Shown: positions 11,284 to 24,405, numbered from the stretch's first letter. The stretch: 64,000 nucleotides of DNA from Acanthornis magna (GCA_036785705.1 JAWUZG010001063.1:62001-126000); one strand, 5' to 3'. A program made the numbers and translations. The notes: generated from the letters alone by a model not told the origin.

Positions 11284-13734
11284 CTAAAGGAAACAAAGCA
11301 CAAACAAAAACAAAAAGCACAAACAAACAAACAAACAAAGCCAATCACTTTCTCAAACTCAAACAATCCAATTCACAGAACAATTCAAATATTATTAAAG
11401 AGCTGCATACATACAGCCATTTTTGTAAAAACTGGCTCATGAAGAGAATAAGCATTTCATTAGCTTTTATTTCTAAAAAGTTATCTTGAAAATATTCCAG
11501 CAATGCTGAAAAGTGCAAAAAGACAATGAAAAACTGAAACAGGTACAGTTTATGACATGAAAATAACCATGTCTATCACAGTTTTTCCAGAAATATGAAT
11601 GCAATAATCCTCTATGAGGCAAGGCAAGCCTGTGCTGGACCTGCCCCTGTTAACCCAAAACAGTCCTAGTGCCTTCAGCTCTTCAGCCAGCCAGTCTCTG
11701 CAGCCACGGCAGCATCATCCTTACAAGAGTCCAATGCTTCTTAAGGAAAGAACACTGGCAGTGTTCAAAGGAAACAACACTGGCAAGGCACCTAGGAGAA
11801 CGGGAATTAATCAGAATGGCTGTTCAACCACTGCTGCTGGGGATCCCAAACAAGTTTGACTCTGGGCACAGCAGGAAAAGACCACACTCATCCTTATTAT
11901 AAAAGGCAGGCAGCTGCTGGATTTCACTCATCTGCTTTAGAGCTCGGGGAAACGATGGCTAAAGGTACACTGGGACTTCACAGATCATCAGGCAATGCCT
12001 CAAGAAAGGGCCCTGTGCTGCAACCCAAAACCACCACGACTGACCCGCTACTCCTTTGGAGACCCTGCATAGAAAGCTGAATGGCACAGCCCACCTCAGC
12101 AGTGGGCTGGCTTCACCCTGAGCAGATTTATCAGCACCCTACTGCAGTTGTCAGGCAAATCAGCTGGATCCAAGCATGGAATGGCTTTTCCTGTACTGCA
12201 GCCATACAGATCTCAGTGCACAGAAATGGACTCGGGTCTTGTCTGCAGTAAGACTGCTGGACTCCAGCACGATGAGTACGGTCACAAAGTGATGAGCAGA
12301 CACCCAAGAAGAGATTTAAAGTACAGAAACATCCTTCAAAAATCCTATGCTCAGGTGCAGATATTTGGTCTTGACATGATAAATACCCTCAAGAAAACAA
12401 ATGACAGAGTATCTTAGGGTTCAGTTTAGGTTTCGGGGCTCGCTAATACTGCTTTTTCAACTAAGGATGTAAGGAGCTTCTGCCATGAGAACGCCGAACA
12501 TGTCAGTCTCTTTAATGCAATGATCACGACGAAGTCTCTAGAGGAAGCTGCAAGACCAAGCACAAATTAGTTGGAATCCATCTCACATATAAAGTGTGCA
12601 AACAGCTTTCAAGGAAACTCTCAACACTGGAAACTGCAAGATAAAACAGGATCAAAAAAGAATCTGCTGGCACTGCTGGAAGATACAGTTTGAAAGACAG
12701 TCAAACATCCATTCAAATGCAGTCTTCCATTCTGAAATTTAACTTAGATTAGTGCTGGACTATGTTGCAGTGCTCACAGAAGGAAGTCTATAGTGTTGGA
12801 GACATACAACTTCCTAGGAAAACTTCCCATTCTGCTTGAAGATTTCCACAGTGCACCGAGCACTGCTCATCTCTCTTATGCCCTGCTGGATAATGCTGAA
12901 ATGGTGCAATACTGAGCTTGGGCTGTAGCGTCTCGGCACGTTTCCCAGCTCATGGGAGATGGAAATACATGGAAATACATCCAAGAGTTCAGGGAGCGGA
13001 CAGTGAGCTGAGCAAACCATTAAAAAAACCCGAGACACGCCTTCCAGTCAAGCAGGAGTTAAGAGGATCTACTATAGGCTCTGCTATAGATTGTGCCCAC
13101 CATGCTCCACATACTACGGGAAGAACCTAGAGACTACTGAAAAATGCACTCAGAAAGGACTCGGACTCCAAAGAGGTCTAAAACCCACCATTAGGGTAAT
13201 TATTACCCTTCTGTGGTTAATCTACTACTATGGGATGCCATGATGTATAAAACAACACCAGCTCTGTGAAGGACTTCAGTAGCCACAGGCTGTGGAGGCA
13301 GAAACTTGTGTTTTCAGGCCGGGGAGCAGCAGGAATCCCTGCTTGGCTGGTACTGTCACTATACAGTTATCATGACTCTGGCACCTGACCCAACCTCCCA
13401 CTCCTCATCACTGAAAAGTAGCTCTGCTTTCATGGGAATGTACTGGGCAGCACTAGTTCAGTTTTAGGGTTTAGTTTTATCTGTCAATAATTATATTTGC
13501 AACATGGAAATTTTCACTTGCAGAAGACACAAACTGTTACTCTCCACAGTGCCAATGCAGGAAGCGGTGTTTTATTTCAATTCTAAGCTCTGAGAGAAGT
13601 TTCTCCGTGAAAAGACGGAGAAGAGCTATCTATCACTATCTTCTATGACAGGGCATATTCTGAAACTTCCTGTCAAAGCAAGTAATTTCAAGCTTTCTTT
13701 GCAGATTACGCAAATACTTGATGTGTGTCTCTGT

Positions 13735-13786
13735 ATACATATAAATACACACACATAATATATATATACACACACACATATATAAG
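13735..13786. repeat. TA/CA microsatellite in SEMA4D intron
   Basis: Alternating purine-pyrimidine tract of imperfect (TA)n and (CA)n runs within the 3.7-kb intron between exons 11 and 12. The rest of this intron shows no exon or repeat that I can identify. Confidence 0.85.
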
Positions 13787-14972
13787 TGAGTTGTCAGTGT
13801 GATGTATCATACAAAAATAATACAAACATGTTTACGGAACACTAAGCACAGAAGTTTTTAATTCTGATTTTCGTTTGTCTACCAAAAACACATTCTGCCC
13901 TTTCTTTCTATTGTAAGCATGAAAGGATAAATAAACATTCAAGATGAGCTCATAAAAATTATGGCATAAAGCTCTGTTCCACTGAGCTGATCACTCTGAC
14001 ATGCAAAATTTTATTAAATATCACACAAAAATAAAAGCTGTTTCAAAGTGTTCCTAAATCCCTAAGCTGCAGAGCACTTATGGATCACTAGGTAGCTACT
14101 GAATGCTGGTATTACCACCAGATACTTCAAAAGAGGCAATCATTCCTTATGAAGCCCAGAAAATCTCACTGATGCTACAAGTGACTTTAGGCATAGACAG
14201 ACACATTCAGGGATCTGAAGGTCTGAGGAACTAGGGCCAGAGACCTAACTCGTGTGCAAACTACACACAGTGATTATCCTCCTACTGTCACAAAACCACT
14301 CCAGAATTAAACCGAGTGACTGATGAATGGTGGAGGACAGCTGCCAGGTTTGGAGCCTGCAGCAGGTCCTGTGCCATCCAGCTGGAGCTGCAGCTGGTGC
14401 CTGACTGGGCGGACAGGACCTCACCGGGGGTCCTCACCCACAGCTGCAGCAACGTGACTGCTCTCACATCCAGCAGGGAGGAGCCTGCAAGATTTAGGAC
14501 AGCAGAAATCAACTAGCTACAGAATTCCGAGTCTCTGTGCTAGAAGACTGCTCTCTTTTCTTAGGTCTGTTTCCTCAGAACCACACGCCACTCCTTAGCC
14601 CTGGGCAGTTTTCTGCACAAATCTACAGCAGCAACAAAGGGTCAGGTTTTTTACATTACTCCTAACCTGAAATATGGTCTATTAAAACACCTCACCATTT
14701 CCAGCTTCTGCACATGGAAATGAAGTGAAGACCTGCACACCTGTGCCCCCCCAGCCCCTCCCCCATGCCCATGCACCTTCAGAAACTTGCCACTTACCAA
14801 ATGTACCAAAATGCAGCAGGCAATGTGTGATTGCTGCAGCATGGTGAGTTACAAATGCACACTCTGGCTCTGTGCACAGCAATCGCCTCTTGTCACAAGG
14901 TCACAAAGCGGCACAAAGAAGTTTTGTGAAAGAACAAAATGAGATGACTGCCATGATGCTTACACCACTTAC

Positions 14973-15088
14973 TGTTTTGGCTGAAAGCAAGAGAGTTTGG
15001 ACTGGTTCAAAATTTGGAAAAAGCTGTGTTTCTTCAATAATATGCATTCCATTTTCATAGCTGATAGCTTTGTGCAGGGCTCCTCGAT
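14973..15088 (-). CDS. SEMA4D: SEMA4D exon 11: end of sema domain
   Basis: 116 nt, acceptor TGTTTCAG, donor ACA|GTAAGT. Encodes [20 protein letters not shown] then [18 protein letters not shown], the HKAI...IEETQLF...PVQTLLLS block of class 4 semaphorins. Confidence 0.9.
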
Positions 15089-15511
15089 CTGAAACAACAG
15101 AGCAATATGTTTAAGTAAGATTCTTGAAACAAAAAGGCAGGAAAAGAGCCTGCACAACTGCTGTAAGTTGTCTCAATGATCTGCTTCCTGTTCCGGTGAA
15201 TAATTCTGTGTCAAAGGCAACCATTACACTTGCCATCAACAGGACCTCTGAGCAAGAAATAACGATTTGGTTCACAGAATGACCAGTTGGGGATTATATT
15301 GTGTGGTTTTGCTCAACTCATTGAAGCTTCGCAGTTCTTTTCCTGCAATACTTTTTCACATCACCTAAGACTGTCCACTTACTGTGCACCTTACATTTTA
15401 ACAAAAACACCAGCTGGTGTAAAAGCACTGTAAATATGGGAATCTCAAGAGTTTGTCTAAGAAAACAAATCAATCAGTGCACCATGAAAAAAAGTGTTTT
15501 GCAGAACTCAC

Positions 15512-15734
15512 CTGTACCGATGAACATAACATCATAGACGGTGCCATTGAGTGCTCTGACTCTGTCTACTACAATCTGTGTACACTTCACATCTCGCTTT
15601 ACTAGCTGAGGTCTGTCTCCCACTGGGGTCACTGAGTCATCCATTAGCGGATGATGTCTAACAAACAGCAATGTTTTGTCTGGTAAATTCAGAGAACTCA
15701 TGTAGTTTGATGCTCTGGCTTCATTGTTTATACA
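15512..15734 (-). pseudogene. SEMA4D: SEMA4D exon 10 with lost AG acceptor
   Basis: Encodes [51 protein letters not shown] and IGT, then donor CAG|GTGAGT. The phase of the preceding exon requires the exon to begin at 15734. The two bases before it read GG instead of AG, although the upstream tract is pyrimidine-rich. A segment that is NYTQ in mammals is KCTQ here, removing an N-glycosylation sequon and adding a cysteine. Confidence 0.8.
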
Positions 15735-16524
15735 CCAGCAGCGGGACACAGAGGGGGCGGGAAATAAGAGACAACCAAATTGTATCATTTACTCCTACAA
15801 AATAAAGACAATTAACAGCAGTTGTATGCATTTTCTTCTCCACATTATTTTGGCCAGTAACCACACCTGCACACTACACTCTTTGTACCGAGGAAGATCC
15901 TCAACTCTCACTGCACTTTGGCTTCTGGGATGTACTAATCCCTGAGCTTTGGACTACATTTTCGTTTGGGTCCAAAATACATTCTAGAAAAACATTCCCT
16001 CTGTGCTCTCATGCATCTTCCCTACTTTTAACCAACACCTCTTTAAGCACTAGCAACAATACAACTGTAAGGAACGTAAGGAAGTAGGCAAAGTCTGAAA
16101 GAGACCCAGTGTTGGAAAGTTTTCTTTTGCAGAGCAGTGCACTATACCGGATAAACGTGCTGGTTCTACTGAGACAACGCAATAATTGCTATCCTTCTTT
16201 TCATCTGAACTAAAAGGTTTATGATGTTGCTAGTGTATATTAAATTCTATTTCACAAAGAGAAAATTATTAACAAAATAATGAAAATACAAACCCAGCAA
16301 ATAACTTAATTCTAAATTAAAAAACCCCAAAAAACCAAAGACTTTGATTCCCAAATAAAAAATTCAGAACACATCACTTGAGCATTCTCCTACAAAGCCT
16401 TTGCAACAAGAAGCAACCAGGTGAGGGCAAACAAATGAATCATTAGCAGGTTACCAGTATTCCCTGGTCTGTTTACTACTGAGCATTAAAAGAAGTCATC
16501 AGATCCAAGATTACAGAAACTTAC

Positions 16525-16684
16525 TGCACCAGGCTGAGGATTAGGAATTTCCCCGTAGTATCATACCCACTTTACATGATGGGATGGTTCTACTCTACCA
16601 CTCTGCGTGTATTTTCCTTTTGAGAAAACCTCTTCTACAGTAGACAGATTGTACGCACACACTGCTGACAACCCCACATTATTC
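16525..16684 (-). pseudogene. SEMA4D: SEMA4D exon 9 with in-frame TGA
   Basis: 160 nt, acceptor GCTTACAG, donor GCA|GTAAGT. Encodes [20 protein letters not shown] and SKGKYTQSG, then runs through HHVKWV to a stop at 16563-16561 where the mammalian protein has Arg (WVRYNG), and continues in the same frame with YYGEIPNPQPGA. An Arg codon CGA changed to TGA at a CpG is the simplest explanation. Both splice sites look normal. Confidence 0.88.
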
Positions 16685-16812
16685 CTGTAAGCACAGGAAG
16701 AAATTAGGAAAAAAAACAAAACACAACAAAACATAGGAAGAATTATTATTTTCTTGTAGTAACCAGCTGAGATGAAAGGTACTTAACCAGGAAAAGGCTA
16801 CAGCACACTTAC

Positions 16813-16988
16813 AGTTGTGGGGTGAAGACTCCATATATCACTGGCTCCTTCAAAGTTGGAGATTTGAGAATAAAAACATCATTGATAACATTGAAAATTA
16901 AATTCTTATCAGGGATGGTACAAAGCAGTCTGGCCTTGAGAAAGGAAGTCCATTTTTTCTGCAAGGTCTTTAATCCTCCTCGGTCCCT
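16813..16988 (-). CDS. SEMA4D: SEMA4D exon 8
   Basis: 176 nt, acceptor CCATAAG, donor ACT|GTAAGT. Encodes [20 protein letters not shown], then [20 protein letters not shown] and [22 protein letters not shown] is a semaphorin hallmark. Confidence 0.9.
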
Positions 16989-18327
16989 CTTATGGTATTA
17001 AAAAAATAAAAAGGTGTTTGTGAGGAGTGCTAGCAGTATTTTTGCATTTAAGAACCACTGCTGTACAGCGGCTTAATTACTAAGCCCTGGTATTTTGTAA
17101 CATTTCATCTCTAGCAACATCAATAAATGTTCACACATCCACAAACAGAACAGGATGAAAGCTACAGGAAAATTGATTCAACAAAAATAATGCAAAATTA
17201 TTTCTATCGCGCACACACAGGGAAGATGAAATACGAGCGTTAATGAAGAACATACCTCAGCAACACTCAAAAAAGCTGAGATGGGAGATGCATCATTAGG
17301 AAAAAAGTAAAACAAGCATGGAAGTATTATACTGTCCTTTAAGAGAAATAGGTAATATTGCATTTGTTCTGTGACATCAAAACTGATTTAAATTCTAATG
17401 CTGCAGTATGCCTTAAAACTTGCCTGACATTGATAATTTCATTGGAAGAAATCCAGCAATGGCTTAATCCTTCTAGCAGTTACCATCTTTATTAAGGATT
17501 TGCAGGTACCAAGGCTTAAAGAAGTTAAGATCTATTGACTAGAAATGTTTCAAAATGTTTGATAATTGACCTGTAGCTCTGATACGTCTCTAAAAGAGAG
17601 ATTTCAATGTATGTTGAAACAATATTCATATTTCCATTTAATATTTCCACTCATTATCCAATTGTATATGCAATGTATTCAAGGAAATCTGCAAAATTTA
17701 TTAAAACAATTAAGTAGAAGTGCTTATAGATTTGCAACCTGCCACCAATTTCCATTTCAAACAACAGTCTGAAATACAGAATAACACAATAAATGAAGCT
17801 CTCATATTTCACAATACTCCCCTCTGAAAGTGTGCACAAGCTGTCAGTAGGCAGAGTGCCATAATAAGAAGTCCCATGTAAACCTGCCTCCAGCTCCTTG
17901 TTTAATGGAAATCTCAAGGGCACTAACTCATTACTGATGTTTTGACTTCCCTGTTTAACTACAAAACAGTAAAGTCAAAATAAAACTTCTAACCTCATAA
18001 AAACGAAACAGCCAGATAAATTTGCTGTTGGGAAAACGGTTGCTTTGTTTTCTTTGTCACGGTTGCTTTGTTTTCTCCCAGAGGAGAGCAGAACCCCCAG
18101 ATGTACCGAAATTTCACAACTGTGAAAAATAGATCAAGTATTTATTCACAAAGCAACCATTTGGCTTTCTCAGTTCTGACGACCTGATTGGAACTGCTCA
18201 TTCATTAAAATTCACCAAATTCAATCACTTCCATTTACATGGCAGTAAGTCCACAAGAATGAATACTTTTTAACACACACACAAGATTCTAAGAGATACA
18301 GTAAAAGTAAATGGAACTATCTCCCAC

Positions 18328-18479
18328 CTTGCATACTCTAGCTCTTCTTGGAATCATCAATTTTCCAATGAATTCATACTCCACAGACACCTCAGTGAAA
18401 AAGAAGTGTATCTTGTCGTCTTCTCCATCTGTGCTGTTTGGATCTGCTCTTACCACATCAGCAAAAACAAAGCTGGGCT
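18328..18479 (-). CDS. SEMA4D: SEMA4D exon 7
   Basis: 152 nt, acceptor ATCTCTAG, donor AAG|GTGGGA. Encodes [20 protein letters not shown] then [20 protein letters not shown] and IPRRARVCK. It includes the highly conserved FFFTE and ARVCK motifs of semaphorins. Confidence 0.92.
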
Positions 18480-19336
18480 CTAGAGATACAAACAGAAGTA
18501 TTTTCTATTCTGTAGGTGACTACTAACTTGATTCCCTCCAAGACCCTCAGAAATTGTCTTTCGCCCAAACTCCAAACTCCACATTGCATTTACCTCCTCT
18601 CCAGTCACTGACCTGCCTACACATTTTGCTGTTCACAATATGAAGAGCATTTCCAAACAAAAACCAAACCACCTGAAAACAAACAGAAAAAAAACAAAAA
18701 CCCCTAAAACCTATGTGATAGCACTAAGATACCTGAGAGATACCTATGATGTGACAGCTCATTACCTTATCATTCTTCAGGCCACATTCAAATGTGGTTT
18801 TCTAATGGGCCTGCAAAGGCAACCCTCCGTTGCCTGCCTCTGTCCAATCCTATCCTTTTTGGACACAATGATCATGATTTTGGTCCTTTTTGGCACAAAG
18901 CCTCAAACCTCTGAGCAACCACAAAACTCAGTGAATTTTGAAATTCAGGAACTGAAAGAGCCAAGAACCATGATCAGCTCAATTTGAGAACCAATTCAAG
19001 AGCAAAACCATTCTATTCCTTCCTGTATCATAACCAAACTGCATTATTGCAAGGATAAACAAGCAGAAAAGAAATAAACTGTTCATGTCAAGTTGAAGCG
19101 TGTCTATTCTGAAGCTGTTTTCATCATCAATGCCGATAAAAATCCTGAAATTTCAAAATAAAAGCTCTTGATGGCATGCACGAGGGCACACACGCACAGT
19201 GTAGGCCAGCACACCAAAATCCATCTCTTTGAGACACCTGACGATTGCTCCTTAGCCAGCTAAGATACATACTCTGTACCCGTGGTGTTGAAGAAGGAAA
19301 AGGAACTTGTTTGGGACATTTCTCATGCCCACTTAC

Positions 19337-19450
19337 CATTAAGCCAAGGTATTGGATACTCTGTTCTCAGAGAGCTTCGACGAGAGTGCCGTGAAATAAT
19401 AGGTTCACTTCCCAACAAATTGTTAGAAGTCCCAGAATAAAGCTCCTCAT
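19337..19450 (-). CDS. SEMA4D: SEMA4D exon 6
   Basis: 114 nt, acceptor TGTTGAAG, donor AATG|GTAAGT. Encodes EELYSGTSNNLLGSEPIIS then RHSRRSSLRTEYPIPWLN, with the semaphorin LYSGT motif. The split codon at the 5' end completes Asp of VMVDEELYSG. Confidence 0.9.
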
Positions 19451-20389
19451 CTTCAACACAAAACCAAAAGAATTGAACTTATGGACTAGATACCAAAAAG
19501 GGTACATAAATATTTGGTGAGTCTATGTATGTTTAAACTTCCCACAAGAAAAAATAAACATGGATTCCCTCTGAATTACCCTAGACATGTCTTTTATGTT
19601 TATATTTCTGCCGATCACTCTCAAGCCTAACACTTCCACACTTGGGTTTATTATTATTATTATTGCTCTAACACTAGAACTGACAAAAGTCAACGTTGTT
19701 TTTGTGGGACTTTAACACTTAACATGAAAACCTACCGTTTATGTAAACACATGCAGATTTACTTAAATGCATCAGAAGTCTGTAATTATTTTCCTCTCTT
19801 TCTATGCCACCATTATTCAAACTTGACTTGTACAAATTTAGGCACAATGCAGGGAGCATGTTTGTTTCTTTTTCTTATTTCCCATTTCATGCTAAGTTGA
19901 GCTTCTCTCTTATGACCGTGAGACACTCAGGTAAAGCCATAAATTCTGCCTTCCCCAAATCAAGATTCAGCGGTGAGTTTCCATGCAGTAAGTACACATG
20001 CAATAAATACCTCGCTTCCCTATTCTGTCGCATGCCTTCAGGACAGATAACAATACTACTTGTTATATTTACTGAAATCACAGTAATTGATACTACAAGG
20101 GCACTCTAAGCACATTTAGACTCTCTGAATTAAATATCTTTAACACCAGGAAATACAGTTTGAAAATTAGTATTTTAGAAGTTGCTTCCAAAACAACCTA
20201 GAGTTTGAAGTTCTCCTTTTAAGAAAGATGCTAAGGTTGACTATGTAAGTATTTTAATGTCTATACTTTAAAATAAAGACAAAAAATACAGATGCAAGCT
20301 GCCATTTTGATAATGACAGACTGGATGGTGACAGTGGAAAAGATAAAACATTTCCGAAACATAAAAAGGAATGCAAAGTCTGAACTTAC

Positions 20390-20483
20390 CAACCATAACA
20401 GATGTGTAGCTGTGAGCAGGATCAAATGGACATCTGCCCCTACCATCTTCAGTTTTACCTCCAAGTTCAAATGAAATTAAATT
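20390..20483 (-). CDS. SEMA4D: SEMA4D exon 5
   Basis: 94 nt, acceptor TTCAACAG, donor TTG|GTAAGT. Encodes NLISFELGGKTEDGRGRCPF then DPAHSYTSVMV, matching the GKGRCPFDPAHSYTSVMV block of the sema domain. Confidence 0.9.
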
Positions 20484-21608
20484 CTGTTGAAAACCACAAT
20501 ACAGCTATTAGCACTTTTTTCTTTCAGCCACTCAACTTGTGCAAAGTTAACTGAACACTAAACACTAAGTAATGGGCTATATCATCAACTTCCAGCATCA
20601 AAGGCATTTTGTGTCAAATTATGAAAGACATATGTGCTTTCAGAAAATCTTATTTTCTCCCACATAGAAGAAATATGATCCTATAATTTGTGAGGGTGGA
20701 AGGAGAAAAGAGCAAAAGATGAAAAGTTAAATCCAGACAGACCTCAAGAAAGAGCATTCAAAAAAGCCAGACAGCAGGAAAGGCAGAGAAGTTAACTGAT
20801 ACGTAGAAAGAACTGGTAATTATTGAATTAGTCTGAAAAAAAAAAATGGAGAGTCTTAGAAATTAAGAAGGCTTTCTGAGGTGGATTTAGCAATTTTTGA
20901 GATGATGTTAAATTTGTGAGATAGGGCGTAATCCAACTAGGCTTTAAAAAGCAATAGAGCACTTTGGCTGCTACTTCATAAATCCCTCAAAAATCAAGAG
21001 AATGAGGATCAGCAAGTTGAACTGTAGCCACAGTGCTGGGGAAGTAATCAGTTTTATTGTGTAATGAAGACACTGGAAGCTAAAGGCACAAAGAATTACA
21101 AGATTTCTCAGTTTTCAAATTGCTGAGAGCTGCAGTAAGGAAAATGATACAAGAGTCAGCAGTGAGAAAAAAGTTTTAATTTTGTGCCAAGACTTCATTT
21201 TGAAGGATTCAACACTACAAATCTTTGGCACAGCCAGGAGCAGAGACAAGCAGAGACAGGAAACTGAGAAATTTCAGGGAGATTTGGTTATGGGTGGAAG
21301 TTGCAAACAATGTCATTTCAGGTTTAGTAACTGGTTTCATGCTAACACACAAAACACAAAGAATTATAAAAGCTAAAAGAAAGTAAATCTGCAGTTAGAC
21401 AAGATGAATCAATCATTCATTGAGTGGTCTGAAAAAGGAGCAGTGCAGCTTATTTCCATACTCCACCATTATGGTGGGACAGTGCAATAAATGCTCCTAA
21501 TCTTACAACCAGCAGTGAAGAGTTTTGGGAATGGAGACTAACTCTGTTTACCTGAGCTGCTTTGAAGTTGCAGCTGCTGCTGGGTCAAAACATAGGTACA
21601 TTTCTTAC

Positions 21609-21707
21609 CAGGTAATCACACCTTGGCCGAAATGCGTTAGTTCCACACACGTAGAGAAAAGTATCATTCAGCTGTTGCAAGACATGCACGTAATTACGAC
21701 ACTCCAT
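21609..21707 (-). CDS. SEMA4D: SEMA4D exon 4
   Basis: 99 nt between GTTACAG and CTG|GTAAG. Encodes MECRNYVHVLQQLNDTFLYV then CGTNAFRPRCDYL, the semaphorin YVCGTNAF signature with its conserved cysteine. An LTR-like sequence lies directly upstream of the acceptor (see 21710-22290). Confidence 0.9.
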
Positions 21708-21709
21708 CT

Positions 21710-22290
21710 GTAACGGAGTGTAGTTGCACTGTTTTAAAATCTTTCTCTTCTTTCTCATGGAGAATAGAGATAACTTGCATTCTTGTGCTTTCTAATCTCA
21801 TTGTTTTGGTACTGGACACTTCAGCATTGTAACCAATCATTATAGGGGGTGGAAAAACTATCAGCCAATAATTATTAGACTATTAATGGATATATAAAGA
21901 AGTTCTTGTAAATAAAGTTTCTCTTTTCGCCATCTTGTGTGCTGCCTGCCTGACTTCCCTGCGAGCTTCCGCGAACCTCCACGAATATCAGAAAATCAGA
22001 ACAACAACAGAGGATGAGGAAAGGACTAGCTCTGACAAACCACAGTCTCCACATTCCAACATAAACAAACAATGTGCTGCCAGCTCGTCCATCGCCACGA
22101 CTTGTGCCACATCACAGCGGCGAGCCCGCGTGACACACATGTGACGTTGGGACACCATCTCCCCACAGTCTCCAGGAACTCTAATCAATCCTGCAGCAGC
22201 TGTTTCCTCCAGCCAGGAGTGGGCAGCTGCCACATTACCCTAGCAGGGTACCATGCTCAGCAGGGTCCATCCCCTGTTTGATGGAAGGAC
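21710..22290 (+). mobile_element. LTR-like remnant next to SEMA4D exon 4
   Basis: Begins TGTAACGGAGTG just 3 bases beyond the exon 4 boundary. It contains a CCAAT-like AACCAATCA, a TATA-like TATATAAAG at about 21891, and an AATAAA at 21911-21916. A GC-rich, CpG-containing segment follows, like an R-U5 region and leader. Boundaries and family are uncertain. If it is an LTR, its 5' end supplies part of the minus-strand splice acceptor of exon 4. Confidence 0.5.
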
Positions 22291-24342
22291 AAGCTCCAAA
22301 CACACATCCAATCCATGGGAACAACTAGCTAAACGTGAAGGGACTTTTGGACTTTGTCAGCCCTTGTACACCTCGATGAAACAGTGACAGCCAAGGTTGT
22401 TTCCTAAGTGCAAAACCTCTGATACCCTTAAATTAGCTACAAAGCTTTGTCACTTAGAGCCATCCTTTTTTCTTTTTTCCCAGTCCTTGATATCATCCAA
22501 GGAAGCTCCTTAATATCTTTTGCTCTAAAATAGAACAAGGAGTTTGAGCAAAACCCTTAATAAAGGATACAATAAAAATTCAGAATAATAATGAAGTAAA
22601 ACAACTCTAAACACCCACTTAAAAAGAGTGAAAAAACCCAGAATCAACAACAGCCCTTAATTCTTTCTGGTACACTGCCAGACCCCAACACTGAACTGTT
22701 GTTCCACGGACTTCTTAAGCAAGTTTAAGCTCTGGCCTTACTGTTCCTTCTCATGAGACAAACTAGGTATTTCTGTGACTGTATGGGAGAAAACTGCAGG
22801 GGGGGAAGAGAGTAAAACCAGTTTTCTGCCAGACCAGGCCCTTGAACAGCTTCATGAATGCTTTCTGCTGGCATTATACAGCACAGTGCTGATGGGTGGG
22901 GGAGAGAACTGTAAGTGAGAAGTGTAAGAAATAGGAGTAGTGGCTTAATACCTTGACTCTTTTGAAACTATTGCGCTGTGCAAAACATCATGGCTACAAC
23001 ATAAACTTGACTCCTAGAAGGTCAGAAGTACAGTGAGGAAAAAGCATGGCTGGCAGTAAGTGTCAGTTGCTAAACTGGGAGCAGGAAAAAATAAAAGAAA
23101 ATTAATTCAGAGCTCTGTCAATAGATGTATTAATGGGGTCTGCAGTATACCCCAATAATTTCTGAGAGAACTTGTGGAGATTCACAGACAGTCTGCTAAA
23201 CATATGCACATACATAGAAGAGAAAATCGTATCTCATATTCATCACAGCTGTATGTGACTATTACTAGTAGCAACCCCAACTGAACTGGAAAACAAAAAT
23301 AATATTCTCTGATCCCATCCTGAACAGATAGACAAGGAGGAAACAGACTTTAAATGGCTGCCACACCTCATGTACCAATAATGTCCTGATGGTCACCAGT
23401 GCTCAGTCAAGGAAAAGAAGTCACTAGTCAGAGGGAGAGAGCCACTTCCACCCTGATGAAGCATATGAATGCAGGGGAACTATCAGGCCTGCATGCAGCA
23501 TTTGGGGTTTTTTAACAGTGTGAACCAAAGAAGCTGCAAGTTCGAGCATCACATCCCTCAAGTGCAGAGTAGGTCTGCTTTTTGTATTCATAGCACTTGC
23601 AGACTTCTACTTTCAAACCTGTGCTAAAGGCCTGACCATCAGTCTTGCCCAGCAAATCCCGGCTTTACTGCATGAGTGGTATTGCACAAATACACTAAAT
23701 GAAGTAGTATTACAAAACAGAAAGGTACATCCACATACAACTAGCTCGAGTAAATCATCTCCACAGAGAGGCAAAAGGAGCAGGCCAGCTCCTGGCAGTC
23801 ATGCGGAGTCAGTGGTTCCCACAAACACCACGGGACCCTGCCGAGCTGGCAGGTCTGGCTGCTCTCTGAGTCACACCCGCCAAGCAACACAACACACGGA
23901 TCTGCACTTAGTGAAAAAATACACTGGCCTAATAAAAAGCCCCTATGCTCTAAAGCAAAGCATTTCAAATTAATCATTCATTCCGTTAAATCAAATGCGT
24001 TGACGGAATTATTGCAGTAACAAAACACAACAGTTGCTATCAATTACTTCAGTGAAAGCTGTATCTTTTATTGTCTTAATGGAAAACCATGAACGTTAAG
24101 CACACATCACGGTGTGTTCATGTTTTCGAACATTCAAATAATATTCAACAACAAAAAATGAAGAACTAAGAATTTTTAAAAAAAGACTAAGCATTGTTTC
24201 TAACGCTCAAGTTAATAAAAAAAATTTAAGTGATTATCTTGACATTTTAATTTCAAACAGTTGGACAAATTCTTCTTTTAACGTCACTCCTCTTGAAGTA
24301 AAATGTGCAAGATCTTTCTCAACTTTCAATAAAAGTACATAC

Positions 24343-24405
24343 CTGTTCTGATTTGCCCTTGAGTACACATTGAGTCCTTTTATCTTCTGTGACCTTCCAG
24401 TGTAA
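24343..24405 (-). CDS. SEMA4D: SEMA4D exon 3
   Basis: 63 nt between CACTTAG and CAG|GTATGT. Encodes LHWKVTEDKRTQCVLKGKSE plus Q, matching the WKVSEDK...GKSK segment of SEMA4D. Phase 0 on both sides. Confidence 0.88.

Noticed and set aside
14288..14512. Candidate PSI exon of SEMA4D (a weak LL-AG-ESS-like pattern on the minus strand)
   Set aside because: The true PSI exon with all cysteines and correct phase is at 11111-11283.
23741..23977. Cys-rich minus-strand frame, considered as a SEMA4D exon
   Set aside because: Does not match the expected segment; the correct exon 4 is at 21609-21707.
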